DNA of 64,000 nt from Croceicoccus hydrothermalis (GTDB taxonomy: Bacteria > Pseudomonadota > Alphaproteobacteria > Sphingomonadales > Sphingomonadaceae): the NCBI RefSeq assembly GCF_022378335.1, contig NZ_JAIQCI010000003.1, positions 248,001 through 312,000 on the forward strand, given 5' to 3'. Shown here piece after piece: positions 1 through 8,948 of this stretch. Numbering within the stretch: the first letter of the stretch is position 1; the number at the start of each line of letters is the position of its first letter. The notes under the pieces are model-generated. The model saw only the letters and a list, made by a program, of their open reading frames with translations, was not told where the DNA came from and did no database searches. A program made the translations under genes and the position numbers.

Positions 1-1004
1 GTGTCGAGAATGGCCACCGTCGCGATGCCGAGCAGGATGATCTTCGCCGCGCGCCGCGCCAGCGTCACGACCGACACCGCCTGTCGCCGCTCGGCCTTCT
101 CCATCCGGTGGGTGAGCGTGCGCGCGACCGTGTCGATCAACCGCAGGGCAAACCAGGCGAGCGCCACCCACGCGGCAATGCCGATATAGCGCAGCGCCGT
201 CTGACGCGCGATGATGGAGATGGAGGCGCCCCCGCCCCAAAGCTGAAACACGATCACCGCGAGCAGGAGCGCGAACGGCGGCAGCGCGGCATCGAGAAAA
301 CGATACAATCCGTTCGTCGGCGGATCGGACAGCGCCGCGCGCAGCAGCCACAAGATCGCCGCCGCAACGAGACGAAAGGCAATGAACAGGCCGAGAAACA
401 CGCCGATCACCATCAGCCAGTCGCCAATCGGCGCGCCCGCAATCGCCCAGCCGCCCTCGATCTCGTCGATATTGCTGTCGGTCAGTTGCAGATCGCGCGA
501 TTGCCCCTCCAGCGCGTCGACCGTTTCGGGGGCGATGCGCCACACCATCGCGCCATCCGCCGATTCCGACCGCATCAGGATGATCGGCGTGCTGTCCGCA
601 TCGCCCAGCGTGCCGATGCGTTCGCGATCGGGCGGGAGGCCATCGTCGACGCGGCCCGCCGCATCGCTCGACAATTCGGAGAAGCTGCGCAGCTTGCCGC
701 CGGCATCAAGCGAGGCCTGCAATGTCGCGGCCAGCACCTGCGCATCCGATTCGCCGGCGGTGGTGTCCGCATTCTCGAAATCGAAATAATGGGAGGCCTG
801 CGCATAATCCTGCCCGGCGAGCGCGCGGATCAGTTCGGTCACCGCATCGCGCGGCGTTTCGCGGCCATAGGGGTCGGGCGCCTGCTCGGCGGCTTCTTCG
901 TCGCCGCCCGTCGCGGGCAGCAATTGCGCCTGCGCCATGTGTGGCATGGCCACCAGGCACAGGATCGAGAACAGGAGAAATACGGGGCGCAGGATGATGG
1001 ACAT
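1..1004 (-). CDS. MscS-family mechanosensitive ion channel, N-terminal part (runs off window edge)
   Basis: The minus-strand frame stays open from an ATG at 1004 to the window edge, giving 334 codons with no stop. The product starts with a clear signal peptide (hydrophobic core, then a cut after about residue 28 at AQA). A periplasmic region of about 165 residues follows. At least three membrane segments come next, near residues 195-220, 235-260 and 268-291, and a fourth helix begins near 310 as the window ends. A signal peptide, periplasmic domain and several helices before the pore is the layout of large MscS-type channels, which release solutes on osmotic downshock. The diagnostic pore helix and beta domain lie outside the window, so the family call rests on layout and general similarity. 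Confidence 0.6.
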   Translation of the reverse strand, partial: MSIILRPVFLLFSILCLVAMPHMAQAQLLPATGGDEEAAEQAPDPYGRETPRDAVTELIRALAGQDYAQASHYFDFENADTTAGESDAQVLAATLQASLDAGGKLRSFSELSSDAAGRVDDGLPPDRERIGTLGDADSTPIILMRSESADGAMVWRIAPETVDALEGQSRDLQLTDSNIDEIEGGWAIAGAPIGDWLMVIGVFLGLFIAFRLVAAAILWLLRAALSDPPTNGLYRFLDAALPPFALLLAVIVFQLWGGGASISIIARQTALRYIGIAAWVALAWFALRLIDTVARTLTHRMEKAERRQAVSVVTLARRAAKIILLGIATVAILD

Positions 1005-1087
1005 GCGCGCCCCATCCTACACCCGCGCGCCGGGTTCAACCATGGAATGCCACGGATCCGCCGTGCAGAGGCAGCGATACGGCGGTC

Positions 1088-1867
1088 TCAGATATCGATC
1101 GAACCGACCGAACCGCCATCCACGCGCCAGTTCGCGCCCGTCACGAAGGACGCGCGTTCGCTGCACAGCATGGCGATGACCGCGGCGACTTCCGCAGGTT
1201 TCCCGCGCCGGCCCAGCACGAGATACGGGCGTTCTTCCTTCAGAAAGCTTGCGACGGCCTCGTCCTCGGACACGTCCATCTCGTCGGCGCGCTTTTCCAT
1301 CATGCCGTCGGTCATCGGCGTTTCGATGAAGGCGGGCGCGACGCAATTGACCAGCATGCCCGAACCCGAATGCTGCATCGCCACGCTTTTCGCAAAGCTG
1401 ACGAGGGCGCTTTTCGCGGAATTATAGACGGTTTCGTCGGGATAGGGCTGCGCGACATTTTCGCTGGCGAGCATGACCACGCGGCCCCATCCGCGCTCCA
1501 CCATGGGCGGGCACAGATGGCGGGCGAGACGGACCGCCGACAGGAAATCGATGGCGAGCGCGTCGTGCCAGTCGTCCTCGCTCATCCGCAGGGGGTCGCC
1601 CTTGGCCCCGGTGACGCCGGCGGCATGGACCCAGATGTCGATCGTCCCCACCTTTTCGGCGAGCGCGTCGCATCCCTCCTTGCTCGACAGATCGGCCACC
1701 GCCCGGTCCGCGCCGAACCGGTCGGCCACGGTATCGAGCGCATCTTCGTCCCGGTCGGTCAGGAAGAGCGCGACACCTTCGTCATGCAGAAACCGCGCGG
1801 TTTCGCTGCCCAGCCCGCCGGACGCCCCGGTAATCAGCGCGCGCTTGCCCGCAATCATGAGATCCAT
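1088..1867 (-). CDS. SDR family NAD(P)-dependent oxidoreductase
   Basis: This 259-residue protein is a classical short-chain dehydrogenase/reductase. The cofactor-binding TGASGGLG motif lies at residues 13-20, a WVHAAGV segment replaces the usual NNAG, and the catalytic YNSAK (Tyr about 147, Lys about 151) is present. The C-terminus has the usual TGANWRVDGG substrate/cofactor segment. Length is normal for the family. The ATG at 1867 is preceded by GAGGA. The substrate cannot be told from sequence. It is cut off from the upstream dps gene by an intrinsic terminator (1895-1930), so it probably has its own promoter. Confidence 0.85.
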   Translation of the reverse strand: MDLMIAGKRALITGASGGLGSETARFLHDEGVALFLTDRDEDALDTVADRFGADRAVADLSSKEGCDALAEKVGTIDIWVHAAGVTGAKGDPLRMSEDDWHDALAIDFLSAVRLARHLCPPMVERGWGRVVMLASENVAQPYPDETVYNSAKSALVSFAKSVAMQHSGSGMLVNCVAPAFIETPMTDGMMEKRADEMDVSEDEAVASFLKEERPYLVLGRRGKPAEVAAVIAMLCSERASFVTGANWRVDGGSVGSIDI

Positions 1868-1894
1868 GTCGAATATCCTCGCAAGGCCGCAAAA

Positions 1895-1930
1895 TAAAAA
1901 AAGGGGCGCGCCGGTCGTGCGGCGCGCCCC
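1895..1930 (-). terminator. Rho-independent terminator of dps
   Basis: A perfect 10-bp stem (ggggcgcgcc at 1903-1912, ggcgcgcccc at 1921-1930) with an 8-base loop is followed on the minus strand by a run of seven T residues. It starts 14 bases past the dps stop codon and is oriented to end the dps transcript before the SDR gene. Confidence 0.9.
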
Positions 1931-1943
1931 CTTCGATCAGTCA

Positions 1944-2438
1944 TCAGCCCTTGGCATTGGCCGAATCGTAATGGGCCCCGATGAACCAGGCATCCTTGTC
2001 GATGCCGCGGCTGATCTCGGTAAACAGGTCGGCGGTGTCCTCGTCGCCGGCTTCACCCGCCGCATCGATCGATTCGCGCAGCTTTGCGCCGAAGGCCACG
2101 AAACGCTTGGTCAGCGCCTCGACATGGTCCTTCTGATCCGAGATGTCCTGCGGATAGGCTTCGAGCTCGCTTTTTTCGGCGACGGCCTGCGACGTGCCGG
2201 GCGTCTGCCCGCCGAGGATGATCGAACGCTCGGCAATGGTGTCGGTGCGCTCCAGCATGCGGCCCGCCACCTGATCCAGCAATTCGTGCAGGCCGATGAA
2301 GCTTGGCCCCTTGATGGTCCAGTGCGCCTGCTTCACCGCGAGCGTCAAATCGATCGAATCGGTCAGCCGCGCATTGAGCAGCGCGATCGAATTCTTGCGG
2401 GCATTGTCGTCGAGGCCGGCGGCATAGAATTGTGCCAT
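1944..2438 (-). CDS. dps: Dps-family ferritin-like DNA-protection protein
   Basis: The product (164 residues from the ATG at 2438) matches the Dps/miniferritin family. An early KQAHWTIKG segment is followed by a FIGLHELLDQ helix and IAERSIILGG, which carry the inter-subunit ferroxidase His, Asp and Glu ligands. Such proteins form dodecamers that oxidise iron with peroxide and shield DNA in stationary phase. The ATG at 2438 was chosen over one 30 bases upstream because an AAGGAG ribosome site lies about ten bases before it. An EcfG-type promoter lies about 55 bases upstream and a strong terminator follows, so dps is probably a single-gene transcript of the general stress response. Confidence 0.92.
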   Translation of the reverse strand: MAQFYAAGLDDNARKNSIALLNARLTDSIDLTLAVKQAHWTIKGPSFIGLHELLDQVAGRMLERTDTIAERSIILGGQTPGTSQAVAEKSELEAYPQDISDQKDHVEALTKRFVAFGAKLRESIDAAGEAGDEDTADLFTEISRGIDKDAWFIGAHYDSANAKG

Positions 2439-2492
2439 GGGGGTATGTCTCCTTCGATTGGTTTTCATGGGGTCTGCGCCCTTTGACCAATC

Positions 2493-2517
2493 AACGGGTA
2501 TCCCGCCGCTGCGTTCC
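2493..2517 (-). promoter_or_regulatory. Putative EcfG (general stress response) promoter of dps
   Basis: On the minus strand GGAAC (2513-2517) is followed after exactly 16 bases by CGTT (2493-2496). This matches the alphaproteobacterial EcfG sigma-factor consensus GGAAC-N16/17-CGTT. It sits between glmS and dps, pointing at dps, with room for a leader of about 45 bases. dps is a typical EcfG target in this class, which supports the call. Confidence 0.72.
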
Positions 2518-2543
2518 GGATACGGGCCCGATACGGGCGACGA

Positions 2544-4367
2544 TCACTCCACCGTGACGGATTTTGCGAGATTGCGGGGCTGATCCACGTCGGTCCCTTT
2601 GACGCAGGCGACGTGATAGGCCAGCAATTGCACCGGCACGGCATAGACCAGCGGCGCGATCAGCGGATGCACCTTCGGCATCTCGATCGTGGCGATGCAC
2701 CCCTCGCCCGCCTCGGCCAGCCCTTCGGCATCGGAGATCAGCACGACCTTCCCGCCGCGGGCCCGGACCTCCTGCATGTTGGAGACGGTCTTTTCGAACA
2801 GGGGGCCGGACGGGGCGAGCACGATGATCGGCACATCCTCGTCGATCAATGCGATCGGCCCGTGCTTCATCTCCCCGCTGGCGTAGCCCTCGGCATGGAT
2901 ATAGCTGATTTCCTTGAGTTTCAGCGCCCCTTCGAGCGCGAGCGGATAATCCGGCCCCCGCCCCATATAGAGCACGTCGCGCGCCGGCGCGATGAGATGC
3001 GCCATCGCGGCGATGTCGTCATCATGGTCGAGCGCGGCATTGAGCGCGGCAGGCGCGCGCAGCAGATGATCGACGATCTCGCTTTCCCCCGCGGCATCGA
3101 TGCGCCCGCGCACCTTCGCGAAATGGGCGGCCAGCGCGGCGAGCACGGCAAGCTGACACGTGAACGCCTTGGTGCTGGCGACGCCGATTTCCGGCCCGGC
3201 ATGGGTGGGGAGCAACAGGTCCGCCTCCCGCGCCATCGTGCTCGTCGGCACGTTGACGACGACGGCGATGGTCTGCCCCGCCTCGCGGCAATGGCGCAGC
3301 GCGGCGAGCGTGTCGGCGGTTTCCCCGCTCTGCGATATGAAAAGCGCGAGGCCGCCCTCCTCCAGCACCGGCTCGCGATAGCGGAATTCGGAGGCGACAT
3401 CGATGTCGACCGGCACGCGGGCGAATTGCTCGAACCAGTATTTCGCGACCATCGCGGCGTAAAAACTGGTGCCGCATGCCACGATCGTCACGCGATTGAT
3501 CGCCGACAGGTCGAAATCGATCTGCGGCAGCGCCACCTCGCGTTCGAGCTGCCGGATATAGGAGGTCAGCGTCTGCGCGACGACGGTCGGCTGCTCGAAG
3601 ATCTCCTTCTGCATGAAATGGCGGTAATTGCCCTTTTCCGTGGCCGCCGCGCTCGCCCCCGAAAGGGTGATGGCGCGCTCCACCGGGTGGTTTTCATCGT
3701 CATAGACCTGCGCCCCGTCGCGGGTGACCACGACCCAGTCACCCTCCTCCAGATAGGAGATCCGCTGCGTCAGCGGGGCCAGCGCCAGCGCGTCGGAGCC
3801 GAGATAGGTTTCCCCCTCCCCATGGCCGAGCACGAGCGGCGAACCGCGCCGCGCCCCGATGATGAGATCGGGATGCCGCCGGAACGCGATGCCGAGCGCA
3901 AACGCACCGCGCAGCCTCGGCAGCACCTCGCGCACCGCGTCCTCGGGCGATGCGCCGGTCTCGACCTGTTCGGAGACGAGATGGGCGACGACCTCGCTGT
4001 CGGTTTCGCTTTCGAACACGCGACCGCGCGCGATCATCTCCTCGCGCAGCGCCCTGAAATTCTCGATGATGCCGTTGTGGACGATGGCGACCTCGTCCGT
4101 GGCATGGGGGTGGGCGTTCGCCTCCGTCGGGGCGCCATGCGTGGCCCAGCGGGTGTGCGCGATGCCGACCTCGCCCGGCGCGGGATGATCGCGCAATTCG
4201 GCGACCAGATTGGCAAGCTTGCCCTCCGCCCGGCGGCGGATCATCGCGCCATCGTGAAGCGTGCACAGCCCTGCACTGTCATAGCCGCGATATTCCATGC
4301 GGCGCAGCCCATCGACCAGCCGGTCGGCCACCGGCTCGCGGCCTGCAATCCCGATAATTCCGCACAT
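2544..4367 (-). CDS. glmS: Glutamine--fructose-6-phosphate aminotransferase (isomerizing)
   Basis: This 607-residue enzyme makes glucosamine-6-phosphate from fructose-6-phosphate and glutamine, the first step to UDP-N-acetylglucosamine for peptidoglycan and lipid A. The nucleophile Cys2 is in the start MCGIIGIAG, heading the glutaminase domain (about 1-220). Two SIS sugar-isomerase domains follow, and the C-terminus DQPRNLAKSVTVE is the family's conserved tail. Length is typical. The gene begins 4 bases after the glmU stop, so the two pathway genes form an operon in the order glmU-glmS. No glmS ribozyme-like leader is expected or seen. Confidence 0.97.
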   Translation of the reverse strand: MCGIIGIAGREPVADRLVDGLRRMEYRGYDSAGLCTLHDGAMIRRRAEGKLANLVAELRDHPAPGEVGIAHTRWATHGAPTEANAHPHATDEVAIVHNGIIENFRALREEMIARGRVFESETDSEVVAHLVSEQVETGASPEDAVREVLPRLRGAFALGIAFRRHPDLIIGARRGSPLVLGHGEGETYLGSDALALAPLTQRISYLEEGDWVVVTRDGAQVYDDENHPVERAITLSGASAAATEKGNYRHFMQKEIFEQPTVVAQTLTSYIRQLEREVALPQIDFDLSAINRVTIVACGTSFYAAMVAKYWFEQFARVPVDIDVASEFRYREPVLEEGGLALFISQSGETADTLAALRHCREAGQTIAVVVNVPTSTMAREADLLLPTHAGPEIGVASTKAFTCQLAVLAALAAHFAKVRGRIDAAGESEIVDHLLRAPAALNAALDHDDDIAAMAHLIAPARDVLYMGRGPDYPLALEGALKLKEISYIHAEGYASGEMKHGPIALIDEDVPIIVLAPSGPLFEKTVSNMQEVRARGGKVVLISDAEGLAEAGEGCIATIEMPKVHPLIAPLVYAVPVQLLAYHVACVKGTDVDQPRNLAKSVTVE

Positions 4368-4371
4368 GGGC

Positions 4372-5733
4372 CTATCCGTCCTTCGCCTGGGCTTTCTTCT
4401 TTTTCTTCATCGCGTCATGGAATCTGTCGGCCCAGCCCGGCTTTACCAGCTGTTCGCCGCGCACCATGCGCAATTCGCCATCGCCGACGTCGCGGCTGAC
4501 CGCGCTGCCTGCGCCGACGATCGCATCGGCCCCGATGGTGAGCGGCGCGATGAGCGCGCTGTTCGACCCGATGAAGGCGCGCGGCCCGATGGTGGTGCGA
4601 TGCTTGAAATATCCGTCATAGTTGCACGTGATGGTGCCCGCGCCGATATTGGCGCCCTCACCCACCTCCGCATCGCCGAGATAGGTGAGGTGGCTGGCCT
4701 TCGCCCCCTTGCCCAGAACCGCCGCTTTCATCTCGACGAAATTGCCGACCTTCGCGCCTTCTTCCATGACCGCGCCGGGACGAAGCCGCGCATAGGGTCC
4801 GGCCACCGCGCCCTCGTGCAGCACCGCACCTTCCAGATGGCTAAACGCGCGGACGGTCACGTTGTCGTGGAGCACGACGCCGGGGCCGAACACCACGTTC
4901 GGCTCGATCGTGACGTCGCGGCCAAGCTTCGTGTCCCAGCTGAAGAACACGGTCTCGGGCGCGGGCATCGTCGTGCCCTGCTCCATCGCCTCCTCGCGGC
5001 GGAAGTTTTGCCACTGCGCCTCCGCGCTGGCGAGTTCGGCGCGGCTATTGACGCCTGCGACCTCGCCCGGCCGGTCGGTTTCGACCACGGCACAGGTGCG
5101 CCCGTCCCCGTTGGCGAGATTGACGATGTCGGTGAGGTAATATTCCCCTTGCGAATTGTCGTTCCCCACCCGGTCGAGCAGGGCGAACAGCTCATCGCCG
5201 CGCACCGCCATCACGCCCGAATTGCACAGCGTGCAGGCGCGTTCCTCCTCGCTCGCATCGCGATGTTCGACCATCTTTTCGATCCGCCCGTCATCCGCCG
5301 CGATGATCCGGCCATAGGCGCGGGTTTCGGGCGGGCGAAAGCCAAGCACCACGACCGCGGGCGTATCGGGACCATGCAGCCGTTCGCGCATCGCCCGCAT
5401 CGTGTCGGCCCGCACCAACGGCACGTCGCCATAGAGGATGAGCACGTCGCCGGTGAACCCGCGCAGCGCGTCCTTCGCCTGCGCGACGGCGTGCCCGGTG
5501 CCGAGCTGCGGCTCCTGCACCGCATAATCCACGCTTTCGCCCAGTGCATCGTGCAATTGTTCGCGATATTCGCCCACGACCACGACGGTGCGGCTCGCCG
5601 AAAGCGAGGCCGCCGCATCCATCAGGTGGAGCAGCATCGGCCGTCCCCCGATCGGGTGCAGCACCTTGTGCCGATTGCTTTTCATGCGGGTTCCCTTACC
5701 CGCGGCAAGGACGATCGTGGCCAGTTCGCTCAT
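4372..5733 (-). CDS. glmU: Bifunctional UDP-N-acetylglucosamine pyrophosphorylase / glucosamine-1-phosphate N-acetyltransferase
   Basis: The product (453 residues) carries out the last two steps to UDP-GlcNAc. The N-terminal nucleotidyltransferase domain has the signature LAAGKGTRMKS (residues 9-19). The C-terminal half is a left-handed beta-helix of hexapeptide repeats with the acetyl-CoA-binding region. The open frame extends about 1 kb further upstream, but the upstream part has the composition of an antisense shadow. The ATG at 5733 gives the standard MSELATIVLAAGKG start and has an AAGGCG ribosome site. The gene ends 4 bases before glmS. Confidence 0.96.
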   Translation of the reverse strand: MSELATIVLAAGKGTRMKSNRHKVLHPIGGRPMLLHLMDAAASLSASRTVVVVGEYREQLHDALGESVDYAVQEPQLGTGHAVAQAKDALRGFTGDVLILYGDVPLVRADTMRAMRERLHGPDTPAVVVLGFRPPETRAYGRIIAADDGRIEKMVEHRDASEEERACTLCNSGVMAVRGDELFALLDRVGNDNSQGEYYLTDIVNLANGDGRTCAVVETDRPGEVAGVNSRAELASAEAQWQNFRREEAMEQGTTMPAPETVFFSWDTKLGRDVTIEPNVVFGPGVVLHDNVTVRAFSHLEGAVLHEGAVAGPYARLRPGAVMEEGAKVGNFVEMKAAVLGKGAKASHLTYLGDAEVGEGANIGAGTITCNYDGYFKHRTTIGPRAFIGSNSALIAPLTIGADAIVGAGSAVSRDVGDGELRMVRGEQLVKPGWADRFHDAMKKKKKAQAKDG

Positions 5734-5958
5734 GGCGACGCCTTGCCAGCATTTGCGCATCGTTTCCATAGGCATCGGCCCGCTATCCGCGCACAATCCG
5801 TGCCCGGGCCGCCCCCCGGCCCGACCCCCCGCCTCGCATGGCGTCCGCGTCGGGCCGCGTGCACCGTCCCTGTGCGGCCCACTGCGCGCCATTGATTGCC
5901 GCGCCATCCCCGTATAGCGTCGCGCAATCATCGAAGAACGGAAAGCCGCCCCGCCGCC

Positions 5959-6669
5959 ATGACCGCCCCCTCCATCCTTCTGGTCGAGGACGATCCCTCC
6001 CTGCGCGTGCTGACCATGCGCGCGTTGCAGCAGCACGGCTATCACGTGCGCGCCGCCGAAACCGGGGCGGAGATGTGGGTCGCGCTCGACAATGCGCCGG
6101 CCGATCTCATCGTGCTCGACATCATGCTTCCGGGGACGAGCGGCATCGAATTGCTGCGCCGTCTGCGCCGCGACAGCGACGTGCCCGTCATCTTCATCAG
6201 CGCGCGGGTGAGCGAGCCCGACAGGGTCATCGGCCTCGAACTGGGCGCCGACGATTACCTGCCGAAACCGTTCGGCACGCGCGAGCTCATCGCGCGCATC
6301 GGGGCCGTGCTGCGCCGCCATTCGGGCGAGGACCGCGGCACCGAGGAGCGCGTCAACGAGGCCCATTTCGACGGCTGGACGCTGTCCTTCGCACGGCGCG
6401 AACTGCGCTCGCCCAGCGGGGGCATCGTCGATTTGACCTCGGCGGAATTCGACCTGCTCAGCGTGTTCCTCCACGAACCGCAGCGCGTCATCGGCCGCGA
6501 ACGGCTGATCGAACTGTCGCGCAGCAGGCTCGGCAACAGTTCGGATCGCAGCGTCGATGTGCTCGTCAGCCGGCTGCGCCGCAAATTGTCGCGCGGGGAC
6601 AAGGATGCGCCCATCGTCACCGTGCGCGGCGTCGGCTATCTGTTTTCCGAAGGCGTGACGCGCGGCTGA
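5959..6669 (+). CDS. OmpR-family DNA-binding response regulator
   Basis: The 236-residue protein has a receiver domain (about 1-120) with acidic residues D11/D12, phosphoacceptor D54 (VLDIMLPG), S81 and K103 (LPKPF). A winged-helix output domain (about 135-232) ends in VRGVGYLF, typical of OmpR/PhoB regulators. Its stop overlaps the start of the sensor kinase (TGATG), so the pair is translationally coupled. The ATG at 5959 puts the beta-1 strand SILLVEDD directly at the N-terminus, while the longer frame adds residues unlike the family. The signal is unknown. The kinase resembles EnvZ-type sensors more than PhoR. Confidence 0.93.
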   Translation: MTAPSILLVEDDPSLRVLTMRALQQHGYHVRAAETGAEMWVALDNAPADLIVLDIMLPGTSGIELLRRLRRDSDVPVIFISARVSEPDRVIGLELGADDYLPKPFGTRELIARIGAVLRRHSGEDRGTEERVNEAHFDGWTLSFARRELRSPSGGIVDLTSAEFDLLSVFLHEPQRVIGRERLIELSRSRLGNSSDRSVDVLVSRLRRKLSRGDKDAPIVTVRGVGYLFSEGVTRG

Positions 6670-8075
6670 TGCGCGGCTTGCCGTCGTTCGGCCTGCTGGG
6701 ACGGTTGCTGGCGATTTTCCTGCTGGTGCTGGCGCTCGATTCGCTGGCCAATGCATTCCTGTTCGAACGGGCGAACAATTTCTCCCTGCGCGAGGAGGAC
6801 GCCGCGCGCATGGCCGAGCATCTCGTGATCGCGCATCGCGTGCTCGAACGCAACGCGCCCGCCGATCGCCCCGCCATCGCGCGGGAGCTGAGCACCGAAC
6901 GGTTCCGCATCGACTGGACCCCGTCGCGGCAACGCGCGGCGCGCAGTTTCGAACTCGACGCGCTGCGCGATCAGGTCGTGGATCTCGAACCCGATCTCCT
7001 CGGCACGAACCTGCGCCTGCAATTGCCCGGCGTGGCGCAATCGGGCGATCTTGCAGGGTCCATGCTGCTGGACGACGGGACGCAGGTGTCGTTCCGCACC
7101 TACACCCGGCTCGCCCGGTCGCTGAATATCGAGCGGATGGTGACCTTGTTGCTGCCGATCGGCCTGCTGGTGCTGCTCGCCGCGGTGCTGATGCGGGCGG
7201 CGCTGCGCCCGCTGCGCCGGCTGGTGGAGGCGAGCACGCGCGTCGGCGCGGGCGAACCGCGGCCCCTCGACGAAAGCGGGCCGGCGGAGATCCGCACGCT
7301 CATCAACGCCTTCAACGTGATGCAGGACCGCGTGCACCGCTCCATCCGCCGCAACGCCACGACCATGGCGGCCATCGGCCACGATCTGCGCACGCCGCTG
7401 TCCCGCCTGCGCATGCGGGTGGAGGATGCCGACATTCCCTATGCCGCGCGCCGCTCCATGCTGGCCGACGTGGATGAAATGAACGGCCTGCTCGCCTCGC
7501 TTCAGGATTATGCGAGCGGGACCGATACCCGCGTGTCGCGCGAACGTATCGACATCGCCGCCATGGTCGAAACGCTGGTCGATGACGCGCTCGATACCGG
7601 GCGCAATGCGCGCTATATGGGGCCAAGCCATCTGGAGATCATGGCCCGCCCGGTGCCGATGCGGCGGGCGATTTCGAACCTCCTCGAAAACGCGTTGCAT
7701 TACGGCGGCAATGCGATGGTCTCGATCCGCATCACCGCGATGGAATACACCATTTCGGTGGAGGATGACGGCCCCGGCATCGACACGGAGCGACTGGCCG
7801 AGGCGATGAAGCCGTTCACCCGGCTCGACAATGCGCGGTCCCGCGACACGGCGGGGCTGGGCCTCGGCCTCGCCATCGTGAGCGACATCGTCGCGGCCGA
7901 AGGTGCGCGGCTCGTCATCCGCAACCGGCACGAGGGCGGACTGCTCGCCAAGATCGTCCTGCCGCGCCGCACGCACGAACCAAAAACGCCGCGCTGGTCG
8001 CGGGCGGCGGGCCGCCCTTCGCAACAATTTGTTACAGGCCCGCCAAACATCGTCGGACGCCTCGCGCTATATTGA
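6669..8075 (+). CDS. Sensor histidine kinase (EnvZ-like layout)
   Basis: This 468-residue membrane kinase has an N-terminal helix (about 10-32), a periplasmic sensor region, a second helix (about 155-178) and a HAMP linker. The HisKA box AIGHDLRTPLSR has phospho-acceptor His near 238. An HATPase domain follows with the N box NLLENALHYGG, the G1 box DDGPGI and GLGLGLAIV. The start codon overlaps the regulator's stop. The last 30 or so residues after the catalytic domain are a proline/arginine-rich extension that is not part of the fold. The carbonic anhydrase gene starts only 40 bases later on the same strand. Confidence 0.93.
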   Translation: MRGLPSFGLLGRLLAIFLLVLALDSLANAFLFERANNFSLREEDAARMAEHLVIAHRVLERNAPADRPAIARELSTERFRIDWTPSRQRAARSFELDALRDQVVDLEPDLLGTNLRLQLPGVAQSGDLAGSMLLDDGTQVSFRTYTRLARSLNIERMVTLLLPIGLLVLLAAVLMRAALRPLRRLVEASTRVGAGEPRPLDESGPAEIRTLINAFNVMQDRVHRSIRRNATTMAAIGHDLRTPLSRLRMRVEDADIPYAARRSMLADVDEMNGLLASLQDYASGTDTRVSRERIDIAAMVETLVDDALDTGRNARYMGPSHLEIMARPVPMRRAISNLLENALHYGGNAMVSIRITAMEYTISVEDDGPGIDTERLAEAMKPFTRLDNARSRDTAGLGLGLAIVSDIVAAEGARLVIRNRHEGGLLAKIVLPRRTHEPKTPRWSRAAGRPSQQFVTGPPNIVGRLALY

Positions 8076-8115
8076 GAGCAAGAGAAAACAGCCATCAAAG
8101 CGAAAGCGTGCCATC

Positions 8116-8799
8116 ATGAACGAACTGATCGGACGGGTCTTCAATTTCGAGAAGACCAATTTCCCCAATCGCAGCGAGCTGTTCAACAAGCTGACCACCG
8201 ATGGGCAGAGCCCGCAGGCGATGATCATCTCCTGCGCCGATTCGCGGATCGTTCCGGAACAGATCATGGAGGCAGACCCAGGCGACCTGTTCGTGTGCCG
8301 CAATGCGGGCAATATCGTGCCGCCCTATGTGACGCAGAACGGCGGCGTGTCCTCCACCATCGAATATGCGGTGGCCGCGCTGGGCGTGACGGACATCATC
8401 GTGTGCGGCCATTCGGGTTGCGGCGCGATGACCGCGCTTGCCGGGGATCCCGCCGATCTCGACCCCATGCCCAGCGTCGCGGCATGGTTGAAGCACGCAT
8501 CGGCGGCCCGCCATATCGTCGATGGCTGCAACCCCGAACTGTCGGGCGATGACCGCGTGCGCGAGGTTAGCCTCGCCAATGTGGAGGCGCAGCTCACCAA
8601 TCTTCGCACCCACCCCACCGTCGCCACCGCCATCGCGCGCGGCGAGATGACGCTGCACGGGTGGTTCGTCGACATTCACGAGGGCCAGGTGCTCGGCCTC
8701 GACGGTCGGACGGGCGAATTTCGCCCGCTGCGCGCCGATGAGGATCTTCCCGTCGCGCTGCCTGCCCGCCGCCCCGCCATCGCGGAGCCCGCCGAATAG
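8116..8799 (+). CDS. Beta-class carbonic anhydrase
   Basis: The 227-residue protein interconverts CO2 and bicarbonate. The zinc site of beta-class enzymes is complete: Cys40 and Asp42 in SCADSR (with R44 for the Asp-Arg dyad), His99 and Cys102 in CGHSGCG. The length is normal and there is no signal peptide, so it is cytoplasmic. The ATG at 8116 was chosen because the longer open frame upstream runs through the kinase gene. It follows the two-component pair closely and could share its transcript or use a promoter inside the kinase 3' end, where a TATATT sits near 8070. Confidence 0.93.
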   Translation: MNELIGRVFNFEKTNFPNRSELFNKLTTDGQSPQAMIISCADSRIVPEQIMEADPGDLFVCRNAGNIVPPYVTQNGGVSSTIEYAVAALGVTDIIVCGHSGCGAMTALAGDPADLDPMPSVAAWLKHASAARHIVDGCNPELSGDDRVREVSLANVEAQLTNLRTHPTVATAIARGEMTLHGWFVDIHEGQVLGLDGRTGEFRPLRADEDLPVALPARRPAIAEPAE

Positions 8800-8839
8800 G
8801 CCCTCTCTCGCGTCATAAGGCGGAAGCTTCGCTTTCCCT

Positions 8840-8908
8840 CGGTGCGCCGGCCCCCTTCTTTCTTGGCGCACCGCTCGCCCCGTCCCGCCGGAATGGCAGG
8901 GCGGGGCG
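8840..8908. other. Two adjacent hairpins between carbonic anhydrase and HAD phosphatase genes
   Basis: Hairpin one is a perfect 9-bp stem (cggtgcgcc 8840-8848 with ggcgcaccg 8865-8873) around a 16-base pyrimidine-rich loop. Hairpin two is a 14-bp stem with two G-U pairs (8876-8889 with 8895-8908) and a 5-base loop. Neither is followed by a T tract, so they are not classic intrinsic terminators. They could stabilise the upstream mRNA end or act in the leader of the next gene. Confidence 0.55.
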
Positions 8909-8948
8909 AATGCCATTCAAGAGGCTTGCATCGTGCGGGCAAACGGGC

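Noticed and set aside
2613-4499. A 628-codon plus-strand frame opposite glmS
   Set aside because: Composition typical of reverse-complement shadow; glmS is unambiguous on the minus strand.
4372-6756. A 794-codon frame that would give glmU a 340-residue N-terminal extension
   Set aside because: The extension is antisense to the response regulator; glmU begins normally at 5733 with a ribosome site.
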